Positions 1-7,437 of a stretch of DNA of 12,337 bases are shown here, one piece after another. The notes beneath the pieces were generated by a model, which saw nothing but the letters and a program-made list of their open reading frames with translations, made no database searches and had not been told where the DNA came from. This DNA comes from JBDZUZ01 sp040255445 (lineage in GTDB: Bacteria > Planctomycetota > Phycisphaerae > Phycisphaerales > UBA1924). Position numbers and translations under genes: made by a program. How positions within the stretch are numbered: position 1 is the stretch's first letter; every line of letters begins with the position of its first letter. The stretch lies in assembly GCA_040255445.1 (NCBI GenBank), contig JBDZUZ010000118.1, forward strand, positions 1 to 12,337, in the 5' to 3' direction.

Positions 1-297
1 GCCTTCGAAGCTGGAGCGGCCCGCGCCGGGGCCCGCGCCGGCGGCGAAGCCGCGGGCATCGCAGGCGAGCAGCGCAGTGGGTTCGATGGTGAGGTCGCCG
101 TTGATGGTGAGGTGGAGGGCGTCGTGGGCGAGGGGCGGACCGAGGACAGCGCCGTTGCGGATGGTGACATCGGCGTCGAAGGTGGTGTCGCCGGAGATCT
201 CGATGATGGCGGCGGGGTTGGCGGCGCCGGCGTTGTCGAAGATGAGGCGCGGGGTTTGGCCGTTGATCTCGAGGTAGATGCTGCCGGCGCCGGCGGT
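1..297 (-). pseudogene. In-frame continuation of the glycine-rich secreted protein beyond the TAG (3' end outside window)
   Basis: Reading on in the same frame after the TAG gives 99 codons without a stop, including AGSIYLEINGQTPRLIFDNA, then DTTFDADVTIRNGAVL and LHLTINGDLTIEPTALLACD, ending in a Gly/Ala stretch that closes with RSSFEG. This parallels the first module upstream, which contains NTTFDYSSDG, LELTITGSATI, INLDGRG and QSTFEG. The segment is therefore a second copy of a roughly 200-residue module, not random read-through. It contains no ATG, GTG or TTG in frame and no ribosome-binding site of its own, so it is unlikely to be a separate gene. It is labelled a pseudogene segment because of the TAG; a sequencing error or genuine readthrough would make it part of the upstream CDS. 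Confidence 0.6.
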
Positions 298-1170
298 CTA
301 TCCACCAGCGGCGCCGTTCGCGGCGATGTTGGCTTCGGGGAGCGTTGAGGTGGTCGCGGCCACGGCGATGCGGCCGCCGCCGCCTTCACCGCCGACGGAC
401 CAGCCGGATCCGCCGGCCGCGTTGATCGTGCCGGCGCCGGTGATGGCGGAGGCGGTGATGGAGATGCTGCCGCCGGCGCCGCCGCCGGGGGTTCCGGATG
501 TGCCGCTGGCGAGCCCGTTGCCGGAGATGGCGCCGTCGAGCGCGAGTGTGCCGCCGACGGAGAGGTTGATGCGGCCACCGCCCGCGCCGCCGGAGGTTCC
601 GCCGACGTTGATGTCGTTGCCGCCGCCGGAGCCGAACTGTGACGGCGTGATGTAGCTGCCGTAGGTGGGGCCTGCGATCGCGTTGTTGGCGTTGGCGCCT
701 GCGCCGGCGTGACTGCCGCCGGCGCCTTCGAAGGTGCTCTGCCCGCCGCCGGGGCCGGCGCTGGCGGGGTGGCCGCGGCCGTCGAGGTTGATCGTCGCGG
801 CGGAAAGGCCGGGGCCGGAGCCCTGGATGGTGGCGCTTCCGGTGATGGTCAGTTCGAGGCCGGCGACGATATCGGAGCCGTCGCTGCTGTAGTCGAAGGT
901 GGTGTTGGCGGTGTGGGTGAGGACGGCGGCGGGTGTGCCGGCTTCGAGCAGGAGCGAGGCGATGGAGTGTCGGCCGTTCATCGTGAGCGTGGTGTTGCGC
1001 ACGGTGATCTGGGCGGTGGCGAGGGGGACCGGGAGGCCGCTCACTGAATCGATGATGGTTGTGTCGGTGGGGCCGATCGTCGTGGGGGTGACGATGAGGG
1101 CGGGCTGTGCGAGGGCGTGCGCGGTGATGGCGAGGGCGATGGCGGTCGCCGCGGTGGTGCGGGTGAACAT
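298..1170 (-). CDS. Secreted glycine-rich repeat protein (adhesin/autotransporter-like passenger), 290 codons up to an in-frame TAG
   Basis: The N-terminus is a clear Sec signal peptide (MFTRTTAATAIALAITAHALAQ, cleavage expected after ALA near residue 21), so the product is exported. The start is well supported: AGGAG lies 7 nt upstream within a purine-rich run. After a short beta-like segment the protein becomes Gly/Ala/Ser/Asn-rich (about residues 100-290). Short hydrophobic strands such as GGRINLSVGGTLALDG and GGSISITASAITGAG alternate with glycine loops, as expected for a right-handed beta-helix or similar stacked-strand surface protein. No catalytic motif is visible. The frame meets TAG at 298-300 but stays open, with the same composition and a repeat of the first module, to the window edge. 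The mature gene therefore probably extends beyond the window. Exact family and ligand are unknown; a cell-surface or extracellular structural role is inferred from composition. Confidence 0.7.
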   Translation of the reverse strand: MFTRTTAATAIALAITAHALAQPALIVTPTTIGPTDTTIIDSVSGLPVPLATAQITVRNTTLTMNGRHSIASLLLEAGTPAAVLTHTANTTFDYSSDGSDIVAGLELTITGSATIQGSGPGLSAATINLDGRGHPASAGPGGGQSTFEGAGGSHAGAGANANNAIAGPTYGSYITPSQFGSGGGNDINVGGTSGGAGGGRINLSVGGTLALDGAISGNGLASGTSGTPGGGAGGSISITASAITGAGTINAAGGSGWSVGGEGGGGRIAVAATTSTLPEANIAANGAAGG

Positions 1171-1500
1171 GAACGGTCTCCTCTCTCTCTTCCTGACACT
1201 TCGGAACGAACTCGCGAGCGCAGCGTCGGGACGGGTGTGATTCCGCCGCGACGCTGGGCCACGCTACCACGGGATATGGACCAGGGGAATGCGGAAGACC
1301 GGGAAAAGGCCGCAGAAAGAGGGTGAACGGGCGATTTTCGGTGTCGGTCGCCGGGTTGCGGGGTTGCACGCGGAAAGATTGGTGCTCGCACGGTTGGATC
1401 GTGAGGAGCGGCGCTCGGGGCTTGAGCACTGTGATTGCGTGGGCGAGTGCCGCTTCGACCGGCCGTGGTCTTTGGCGGGGTGCGCGAGGTGCGCCCAACC
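1171..1500 (-). other. Upstream region of the secreted glycine-rich protein
   Basis: This is non-coding on both strands as far as can be judged; the overlapping open frames are low-complexity Arg/Pro-rich and have no convincing starts. Next to the start codon is the purine run with AGGAG. An 8-bp inverted repeat (1221-1228 with 1249-1256, CAGCGTCG/CGACGCTG, 20-nt loop) would form a hairpin in the 5' leader. I see no convincing -35/-10 pair; TAGCGT near 1260 on the minus strand is at best a weak -10. Confidence 0.4.
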
Positions 1501-1532
1501 CACAGCCTCGCCGCCGAGCCGGCGAGGCTGTG
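1501..1532. repeat. Palindromic hairpin, 13-bp arms, loop CCGAGC (element type C)
   Basis: CACAGCCTCGCCG (1501-1513) is perfectly complementary to 1520-1532, with loop CCGAGC. The 3' foot on the plus strand reads GTGGCAC. Loop and foot match the hairpins at 2736-2765 and in the 7690-8352 array although the stem sequence is different. It lies downstream of the small gene ending at 1595, behind that gene's own terminator-like hairpin. It has no T-tract on either strand, so a plain intrinsic terminator is not indicated. Confidence 0.75.
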
Positions 1533-1555
1533 GCACGGCCGGAGGGAGATGCAAG

Positions 1556-1585
1556 ACGCCGCAGCGCTGTTGGGTGCTGCGGCGT
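1556..1585 (-). terminator. Terminator-like hairpin after the 103-aa small protein
   Basis: ACGCCGCAGC (1556-1565) pairs perfectly with GCTGCGGCGT (1576-1585), and one G-T and one C-G pair extend the stem inward. It begins 9 nt beyond the stop codon of the minus-strand gene ending at 1595. The downstream side on the minus strand (CTTGCATC) has only a weak U content, so termination efficiency is uncertain. A similar hairpin follows the paralogous gene at 1965, with a shared TGATCAA at the stop. Confidence 0.55.
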
Positions 1586-1594
1586 TCTCATTGA

Positions 1595-1906
1595 TCAGTC
1601 CGACGGCGAGGGCGTTGTGGCGCACTGGTCGTCGGTGTCGGTCTCGCCGGACGGGGACTCGGTGTTGGAGTCGTCGTCGGTCGGGGTGGTGATCGGCCGG
1701 TCGCCGAAGTCCATCTCGCCCTTGAAGTAGAGACGCATGGCGGTCATGGCCGCGTCGTAGGCGGCCTGTTCGCCGGTGGTGAGGGAGCGTCCGCCGCCCA
1801 TGCTGGCGCAGCAGGCGGGCGGGTCGGTGATGTCGAGGTAGCGGTCGACGAAGGTCTGTGCGGCCTGGATCCTCGCGGGGACAGTTCCGAAGTTGGTGTC
1901 GTCCAT
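1595..1906 (-). CDS. Small protein of unknown function, paralog 2 (103 aa)
   Basis: I do not recognise the family. The protein is a close paralog of the 94-residue product encoded immediately upstream (1965-2249). Shared blocks are GT.P.RIQAAQ.F..RYL near the N-terminus, DPPAC at about residue 28, a Gly-rich turn, LT..EQAAYDAA..AMRLY and the strongly conserved GEMDFGDRPI. The C-terminal tail (about 30 residues, rich in Asp, Thr, Ser, Pro) is not conserved except for a final PSD. There is no signal peptide or membrane segment, so a cytoplasmic location is expected. Predicted helices at RIQAAQTFVDRYL and EQAAYDAAMTAMRLY suggest a small helical fold. It carries adjacent cysteines (PPACC) where the paralog has CW. 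AAAGG lies 8 nt before the ATG, a moderate ribosome-binding site. It is probably co-transcribed with the paralog. Confidence 0.7.
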   Translation of the reverse strand: MDDTNFGTVPARIQAAQTFVDRYLDITDPPACCASMGGGRSLTTGEQAAYDAAMTAMRLYFKGEMDFGDRPITTPTDDDSNTESPSGETDTDDQCATTPSPSD

Positions 1907-1927
1907 GGTTGGGACCTTTGGTGGGAG

Positions 1928-1951
1928 CGCCGCGGCTTGGTTGGCGCGGCG
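1928..1951 (-). terminator. Hairpin between the two small paralogs
   Basis: CGCCGCG (1928-1934) pairs with CGCGGCG (1945-1951) across a 10-nt loop, 13 nt beyond the stop of the upstream paralog. It occupies the same position relative to the stop (TGATCAA...) as the hairpin at 1556-1585, so the duplication probably included the 3' end. There is no U-tract; it may be a weak terminator or an mRNA 3'-end protector. Confidence 0.4.
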
Positions 1952-1964
1952 GGTGTTTGTTTGA

Positions 1965-2249
1965 TCAGTCTGATGGCGCTGGCATGGTGAGGTGCGCGTT
2001 GTTGGGTGCGCACGCTGGTTCCTCTTCCGCGGGTGGTGAGATGGGTCGGTCGCCGAAGTCCATCTCGCCGGAGAGATACAGGCGCATGGCCTGGATGGCG
2101 GCGTCGTACGCGGCCTGCTCGGCGCGGGTGAGTTCGCGGCCTCCGCCGCCCCAGCATGCGGGCGGGTCGACGACGTAGAGGTAGCGTTCGAGGAACGACT
2201 GCGCCGCCTGGATGCGGCCGGGGATGGTGCCGTAGTTGTTGTGTGCCAT
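1965..2249 (-). CDS. Small protein of unknown function, paralog 1 (94 aa)
   Basis: This is the first of two tandem paralogous small genes; family not recognised. Visible features in order are a conserved N-terminal block (YGTIPGRIQAAQSFLERYL), DPPACWGGGG, a central helix-like ELTRAEQAAYDAAIQAMRLY, the invariant GEMDFGDRPI and a Pro/Glu/Ala tail ending APSD. It has no signal peptide or transmembrane stretch. The ribosome-binding site is poor (CGAG about 8 nt upstream). The leader is long: the best promoter lies at 2567-2594, about 310 nt upstream, with competing stem-loops between, so expression may be controlled at the RNA level. The conserved central and C-terminal blocks, with a free-running tail, suggest a small soluble protein under selection rather than a spurious frame: two copies preserve the same amino-acid blocks. 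Confidence 0.7.
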   Translation of the reverse strand: MAHNNYGTIPGRIQAAQSFLERYLYVVDPPACWGGGGRELTRAEQAAYDAAIQAMRLYLSGEMDFGDRPISPPAEEEPACAPNNAHLTMPAPSD

Positions 2250-2433
2250 GTGATTGCTCGTTGCTGATTTCGATCCGGGTTTGTGTTTGGGCGTGGTGAT
2301 ACCGGCCGCGGCGTGTGGACGCGCGGGGGCGGTGTGCCGCGGTGTCGTCAGGTGCGAGCGCGGCGATAGCGGTGGGATTCAGAGACTGCGTTTGGTGGGG
2401 ATAGCGGCCGGGGCCGCGGGGAGACTCCGCCGC
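2250..2433 (-). other. 5' leader proximal to the small-paralog pair
   Basis: No recognisable gene. On the minus strand this is the part of the leader between the stem-loop region (2423-2483) and the ATG at 2249. It contains a short GC hairpin (GCGGCC/GGCCGC near 2405-2418). No T-box, riboswitch or other known leader motif is recognised. Confidence 0.35.
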
Positions 2434-2483
2434 TTACGAGCGGTGGCGAGCGGACAGCTTCGCCGCCGCTGGGCGGCGGAGTC
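2423..2483 (-). promoter_or_regulatory. Mutually exclusive stem-loops in the leader of the small-paralog genes
   Basis: In the minus-strand transcript, segment X (2483 to 2473, GACTCCGCCGC) can pair perfectly with segment Z (2433 to 2423, GCGGCGGAGTC, 11 bp). It can instead pair with the nearby segment Y (2469 to 2463, GCGGCGG, 7 bp, 3-nt loop). Y and Z compete for X, the arrangement seen in attenuators and riboswitch expression platforms. No U-tract follows Z, so a simple intrinsic terminator is not evident. The pairing is read directly from the sequence; a regulatory role is inference. Confidence 0.4.
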
Positions 2484-2514
2484 GATCTCGAAGATTTCGA
2501 CTGAGGCGAAGCAT
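2434..2514 (-). CDS. Possible 26-aa basic leader peptide
   Basis: An ATG at 2514 is preceded by GGGAG with 6-nt spacing and opens a 26-codon frame ending in TAA (MLRLSRNLRDRLRRPAAAKL and six more residues). It is rich in Arg and Leu. It lies about 45 nt downstream of the best promoter in the region. The first arm of the competing stem-loops lies inside its codons and the distal arm begins immediately after its stop, so ribosome position could decide the RNA fold. Against it: short Arg-rich frames are common by chance in this base composition, and I know no homolog. Confidence 0.25.
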   Translation of the reverse strand: MLRLSRNLRDRLRRPAAAKLSARHRS

Positions 2515-2566
2515 GCATGACTCCCGTGTCAGCAGAAAAGCGGCGCGTGCCGCGTGCTGTGGGGAG

Positions 2567-2594
2567 AAGATAGCGGGGATGGGGGGTGTGTCAA
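2567..2594 (-). promoter_or_regulatory. Sigma-70-type promoter directed toward the small paralogs
   Basis: On the minus strand a perfect -35 TTGACA (2594-2589) is followed after 16 bp by TATCTT (2572-2567). This is the best housekeeping promoter match in the window and stands out in very GC-rich DNA. Transcription would start near 2560 and read through the possible leader peptide and stem-loops into the genes at 2249 and 1906. Confidence 0.7.
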
Positions 2595-2659
2595 GGGGGA
2601 ATTTGTTACGAGGTTGTGAGATTTCGGACTGGGAGGAATGGGCGCACGGTGACCACCGG

Positions 2660-2692
2660 CACGACTGTGGTCGCGGTGCGACCAAAGTCGTG
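2660..2692. repeat. Palindromic hairpin, 15-bp arms with one mismatch (element type E)
   Basis: Arms 2660-2674 and 2678-2692 (CACGACTGTGGTCGC and GCGACCAAAGTCGTG) pair with a single mismatch around the loop GGT. The 3' foot is TGGCAC on the plus strand, and the first eight bases (CACGACTG) match the hairpin at 2736. The loop does not follow the CNGAGC rule, so it may be a diverged sibling. It lies downstream of glmS. Confidence 0.55.
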
Positions 2693-2735
2693 GCACATGT
2701 GGACATGGGACTGGTGTGGAACACAGCGCCGGTCG

Positions 2736-2765
2736 CACGACTGACCGCAGAGCCGGTCAGTCGTG
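2736..2765. repeat. Palindromic hairpin after glmS, 12-bp arms, loop CAGAGC (element type D)
   Basis: CACGACTGACCG (2736-2747) is perfectly complementary to 2754-2765 across loop CAGAGC. The 3' foot on the plus strand is GTGGCACG. It starts 26 nt past the glmS stop codon on the minus strand and could serve as its transcript end, but no U-tract follows. The same loop in the same orientation occurs in the hairpins at 1501 and in the 7690-8352 array. Confidence 0.75.
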
Positions 2766-2791
2766 GCACGGTTTTCGTACACGCAGACGCG

Positions 2792-4633
<1,842 letters not shown>

Positions 4634-4920
4634 GTGCTCTTCCTCTCCGCACGCCTTTCTGGCGTGCCGGCCCGGCTGACTGGTCGAACCCGCCGCGTGA
4701 CCCGGTTCTGGCGGGCGCGGCGGACACCGAAAGGGCCGATCTGTGCCCTCAACCCTACTGATCGGCCACCGGCCCGGTTCGGGTTGGAGACATCGCGTGG
4801 TCCGGTACGGGTTCCTGCGCCCGGGTTCGGACCGGGCGGAGGGTAGGGTCCGAGAATGGCGTTGGCGGGCGTGCGGGCTGGGCGCGGTGCTGGCGGGCGA
4901 GACTTGCCGCGGGCGGCCGC
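4634..4920. other. Divergent intergenic region between glmS and tRNA-Ile
   Basis: No gene is supported. Contents are a 7-bp hairpin (4649-4655 with 4661-4667, loop TTTCT) just upstream of the glmS ribosome-binding site, and an 8-bp inverted repeat GGCCGATC/GATCGGCC (4734-4741 with 4760-4767, 18 nt apart) that could be an operator or leader hairpin for glmS. I could not assign a convincing -35/-10 for glmS. Confidence 0.45.
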
Positions 4921-4926
4921 TATACT
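4921..4926 (+). promoter_or_regulatory. Probable -10 element of the tRNA-Ile promoter
   Basis: TATACT stands out in otherwise G/C-only sequence and lies 53 nt before the tRNA. At 16-18 bp upstream no good -35 is seen; TTGCCG (4904-4909) is too close at 11 bp. Transcription would begin around 4933, at the base of the leader hairpin. Confidence 0.5.
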
Positions 4927-4933
4927 TTGGGCC

Positions 4934-4973
4934 CAGCCGCGGGAAGGGGCCGAGAGGCCCGGGAACGCGGCTG
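4934..4973 (+). promoter_or_regulatory. Leader stem-loop in the tRNA-Ile precursor
   Basis: CAGCCGCG (4934-4941) pairs with CGCGGCTG (4966-4973). Inside, GGGCC (4947-4951) pairs with GGCCC (4956-4960) around the tetraloop GAGA. The two-tiered hairpin fills the space between the predicted transcription start and the mature tRNA (begins 4980). It may guide 5' maturation or separate the tRNA fold from the leader. Confidence 0.5.
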
Positions 4974-4979
4974 ATGCAA

Positions 4980-5053
<74 letters not shown>

Positions 5054-5093
5054 TTGATTCCGGGCGGGTCGATCCCCCGGAGGTGAACTCGAC

Positions 5094-5122
5094 AAGGCGG
5101 CCCAACCCGGGCCGCCTTTTTT
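5094..5122 (+). terminator. Rho-independent terminator of tRNA-Ile
   Basis: GGCGGCCC (5096-5103), loop AACCC and GGGCCGCC (5109-5116) are followed by six T (5117-5122), and two preceding A can extend the stem. It is the only terminator in the window with a full U-tract. It ends the tRNA transcript and separates it from the DUF502 gene. Confidence 0.93.
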
Positions 5123-5220
5123 CGTACCGTGGGCGGCATTCGCGGGCCCATGGGTCGGCGCTTGCGGGTGGGCTGGGTCGGCGGGGGCCGGGCCGAAGGG
5201 GCCCCCTAAGGATTGGGGAT

Positions 5221-6120
5221 ATGGCGACGGCGACGGCGAAAACGAATCCACAGCCACGGTCGTTCAAGCGGGTGGTGGTGCGCGGCATGGCGGTGCTGCT
5301 GCCCACGGTGCTGACGCTGTGGATCCTGTGGTCCGCGGGCGTGTTCGTGTTCAACAACGTGGCCAAGCCGATCAACGGCTGGATCCGGCAGGGCATCACG
5401 CGGGCGATGCCGACGGTCAACGAGCACTGGCGTCCGGACTGGTACACGGTGACGGATGAGGAGTTGGCCGCGTTCCAGATGGCGCGGCGGACGCAGGGGC
5501 AGCCGTCGATCGGCGATGACACTGCGCGGGCGATCGTGCGTCGGCAGGCGTTCGAGCAGTTGTGGCGCGATCACTGGTACCTGCAGGTCTCGGGTCTGCT
5601 GGTGGCGATCACGCTGTTGTACCTGGCGGGCCTGCTGCTGAGCGGGTTCCTGGGTCGGCAGATCTATGCGCGGGTGGAGCGGCTGATCTCGCAGATCCCG
5701 GGGTTCAAGCAGGTCTATCCGCATGTGAAGCAGCTGGTGGACCTGATCCTGGGCGACCGGCCGATGGCGTTCAGCCGCGTGGTGATGGTGCAGTTCCCGC
5801 GGGACGGGGCGTGGGTGATCGCGTTTGTCACGAGTTCGGGGGTGCGGAGCGCTGAGGCGGTGGTGGGCGACTGCATCGGGGTGTTCGTGCCCAACACGCC
5901 GACGCCGTTTACGGGGTTCACGCTGATCGTGCCGGCGGACTCGGTGGTGGATGTGAATATGTCTGTGGATGAGGCGCTTCGGTTCGTGGTGACGGGGGGC
6001 GTGCTGGTGCCGCCATCGGAGAAGCGGGTGGAGCCGCCGACGGACGGGGCGGCGGCACTGCCGCCATCGGCCGCGGCGCAACTGCCGGAGTCGGCTTCGA
6101 AGGACCGTGCGTCGGCGTGA
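5221..6120 (+). CDS. DUF502 family membrane protein
   Basis: A 299-residue membrane protein of the DUF502 family (COG2928), whose biochemical role is unknown to me. Two membrane segments are visible: about 19-45 (MAVLLPTVLTLWILWSAGVF) and about 122-145 (LQVSGLLVAITLLYLAGLLL). A periplasmic-type insert of about 75 residues, longer than in many homologs, lies between them. Family signatures follow: RLISQIPGFKQVYPHVKQ (about 154-171), VFVPNTPTPFTGFTLIVP (about 221-238) and VVDVNMSVDEALRFVVTGGV (about 242-261). The C-terminus is a Pro/Ala-rich tail. The frame is open further upstream to 5083, but that would run through the tRNA terminator. The ATG at 5221 has AAGGA 8 nt upstream and starts right before the conserved region. 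A GGGGGCC/GGCCCCC hairpin (5183-5206) lies immediately before the ribosome-binding site. Confidence 0.9.
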   Translation: MATATAKTNPQPRSFKRVVVRGMAVLLPTVLTLWILWSAGVFVFNNVAKPINGWIRQGITRAMPTVNEHWRPDWYTVTDEELAAFQMARRTQGQPSIGDDTARAIVRRQAFEQLWRDHWYLQVSGLLVAITLLYLAGLLLSGFLGRQIYARVERLISQIPGFKQVYPHVKQLVDLILGDRPMAFSRVVMVQFPRDGAWVIAFVTSSGVRSAEAVVGDCIGVFVPNTPTPFTGFTLIVPADSVVDVNMSVDEALRFVVTGGVLVPPSEKRVEPPTDGAAALPPSAAAQLPESASKDRASA

Positions 6121-6207
6121 TGGCCGCGAGTCGGGGGGCGGGGCGGCCGATAGGTGGCGGCGGCGGGGTCCCGGGGATGAGGGCCCGGGCCCGGCGATGC
6201 GGCCGGG

Positions 6208-6213
6208 TATCAT
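6208..6213 (+). promoter_or_regulatory. Possible -10 element ahead of hpf
   Basis: TATCAT is the only A/T-rich hexamer in the 167-bp gap between the DUF502 gene and hpf and lies 74 nt before the hpf start. No clear -35 accompanies it. It marks where a promoter for the hpf-ptsN-ptsH cluster could be. Confidence 0.25.
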
Positions 6214-6287
6214 GGCGGTTGGCGGCGGAACCCGGTGTGGGTCCGGCCGCCGGCGGGCCTCTCCCGCTCGCAGATCAAGGAGTTGGA

Positions 6288-6596
6288 ATGCGGATTGACG
6301 TTGTCGGACGGAACATCGAGGTGACGGATGCGATCCGGCAGTACGCCGAGAGCCGCGGTGCGAAGCTGCCGCGGTTCTTCGACGGCGTGCAGCAGGTGAT
6401 CGTGACGCTGACGCAGACGAACGCGCACCACACGACGGCGTTCAACGCCGAGTTCGTGGTGGAGGCGGAGAAGCACAAGCCGTTCGTGAGCCACGCCGAG
6501 TCGCCGGACCTGTACGCGGCGATCGATCTGTCTGTCGAGAAGAGCGAGCGTCAGCTGCGGGACTTCAAGGAACGCCTCAAGCAGAACCACCACTGA
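6288..6596 (+). CDS. hpf: Ribosome hibernation promoting factor, short form
   Basis: A 102-residue HPF/RaiA-family protein that binds the decoding region of 30S subunits and supports ribosome hibernation in stationary phase or starvation. Visible family features are the N-terminus MRIDVVGRNIEVTDAIRQYA, the beta-strand pattern QVIVTLTQTN...TAFNAEFVVEAEKHKPFVSH, and the C-terminal helix DLYAAIDLSVEKSERQLRDF followed by KERLKQNHH. Length matches the short HPF class, with no C-terminal dimerisation domain as found in long HPF. The start is fixed by a strong AAGGAG with 5-nt spacing; the frame runs open upstream but without a better start. It leads a tight cluster with the PTS proteins, as hpf does beside ptsN in proteobacteria. 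Confidence 0.92.
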   Translation: MRIDVVGRNIEVTDAIRQYAESRGAKLPRFFDGVQQVIVTLTQTNAHHTTAFNAEFVVEAEKHKPFVSHAESPDLYAAIDLSVEKSERQLRDFKERLKQNHH

Positions 6597-6600
6597 TGCG

Positions 6601-6621
6601 CCGCCCGCGGCCAGCGGGCGG
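6601..6621 (+). other. Intercistronic hairpin between hpf and the EIIA gene
   Basis: CCGCCCGC (6601-6608) pairs with GCGGGCGG (6614-6621) around GGCCA, 4 nt after the hpf stop. No T-tract follows and the next ribosome-binding site begins 4 nt later, so it is more likely an mRNA processing or stability element than a terminator. Confidence 0.5.
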
Positions 6622-6639
6622 ACCAGGAGCGACCCCTCC

Positions 6640-7116
6640 GTGAAGATGAAAGAGATAGTGTCCGAAGGCGCCGTGATTCCGCAGCTCCAGGCCGCGGACC
6701 GTGATGCGGCGATCACCGAGCTGGTCGATGCGCTGGTGGCATCGGGGGCAGCGCCGGCGTCGATCCGCGATGAGCTGGTGCAGAAGGTGCTCGAGCGCGA
6801 GCGCCGGGGCTCGACGGGCTTCGGCAAGGGCGTGGCGGTGCCGCACGTGAAGTTCAAGAGCGTGGGCAAGATGGCCGCGGCGATCGGGCTCTCGCAGCGC
6901 GGGATCGATTTCTCGTCGCTGGATCGGCAGCCGGTGTATTCGGTGGTGCTGCTGCTGAGCCCGGAGGACCAGCCCGAGGAACATCTGCGCGCGATGGAGG
7001 TGATCTTCCGGAACCTGTCGAACGACACGTTCCGGCGCTTCCTGCGGCAGGCGAACTCGGTCGAGGACGTGATGCAGCTGCTCGAAGAGGCGGACAGCCG
7101 ACAGCTGGCGGGGTAA
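6640..7116 (+). CDS. ptsN: PTS EIIA component, fructose/nitrogen-regulatory (PtsN-like)
   Basis: A 158-residue stand-alone EIIA domain of the fructose/mannitol/Ntr family. The phosphorylatable histidine is His69 in FGKGVAVPHVKF. Other family marks are ERERRGSTGFGKG before it, VYSVVLLLSPEDQPEEHLRA (about 99-118) and FRNLSNDTFRRFL (about 123-134). No membrane EIIB/EIIC is fused or adjacent. That, with the neighbouring hpf and ptsH, suggests a regulatory phosphorelay (HPr to EIIA) rather than sugar transport; this role is inferred. The start is most likely GTG at 6640, with AGGAG 10 nt upstream; the ATG at 6646 is the alternative. It ends in TAA and is followed 48 nt later by HPr in the same reading frame. 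Confidence 0.88.
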   Translation: MKMKEIVSEGAVIPQLQAADRDAAITELVDALVASGAAPASIRDELVQKVLERERRGSTGFGKGVAVPHVKFKSVGKMAAAIGLSQRGIDFSSLDRQPVYSVVLLLSPEDQPEEHLRAMEVIFRNLSNDTFRRFLRQANSVEDVMQLLEEADSRQLAG

Positions 7117-7164
7117 AACGGGCTCTGTGGTGGACGAAGTAGAGCGGGCGCGCGGAGTCACGCC

Positions 7165-7434
7165 ATCAAATCGACGATCACGGTCAAGGTGGTGAACCGG
7201 CTCGGGCTGCACGCGCGGCCGGCGATGTCGTTCGTCGATACGGCGAGCACGTTCAAGGCCACGATCACGGTGCGGAAAGCGGATACGTGCGTCGACGGCA
7301 AATCGATCATGCAGATGATGATGCTCGCGGCGGGTCAGGGGAGCGAGCTCGAGATCGAGGCCGATGGGGACGACTGCGAGAAGGCGCTGGCCGCGCTGAA
7401 GGCGCTGGTCGATGGCGGGTTTGATGAGGAGTAG
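7165..7434 (+). CDS. ptsH: Phosphocarrier protein HPr with an apparent AUC start codon
   Basis: HPr relays phosphate from Enzyme I to EIIA proteins. NRLGLHARPAMSFVD carries the active-site His16 and DGKSIMQMMMLAAGQG carries the regulatory Ser47 (canonical His15 and Ser46). An HPr kinase/phosphorylase is therefore expected elsewhere in the genome. The first in-frame usual start is GTG at 7189, which would cut off the first beta-strand (STITVKVV). The frame is open back to the EIIA stop but contains no ATG, GTG, TTG or CTG there. The codon ATC at 7165 lies exactly 7 nt behind GGAG (7154-7157) and gives an 89-residue protein of normal HPr length (85-90). I therefore place the start at ATC; a sequencing error from ATG is the alternative. 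It ends in TAG 3 nt before the next gene, implying translational coupling. Confidence 0.85.
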   Translation: MKSTITVKVVNRLGLHARPAMSFVDTASTFKATITVRKADTCVDGKSIMQMMMLAAGQGSELEIEADGDDCEKALAALKALVDGGFDEE

Positions 7435-7437
7435 GCG

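Noticed and set aside
386..1591. 401-codon minus-strand frame rich in Arg/His/Pro overlapping the secreted protein
   Set aside because: Low-complexity alternative frame; the other frame has a signal peptide, a good ribosome-binding site and recognisable beta-strand repeats.
4634..4770. glmS ribozyme or other known riboswitch upstream of glmS
   Set aside because: Only simple short hairpins are seen; none of the conserved glmS ribozyme core is recognisable, though a covariance search could not be run.
5083..5220. Upstream GTG start for the DUF502 protein
   Set aside because: It would translate through the tRNA terminator and a Gly/Arg-rich non-conserved stretch; ATG 5221 has AAGGA at the right spacing.
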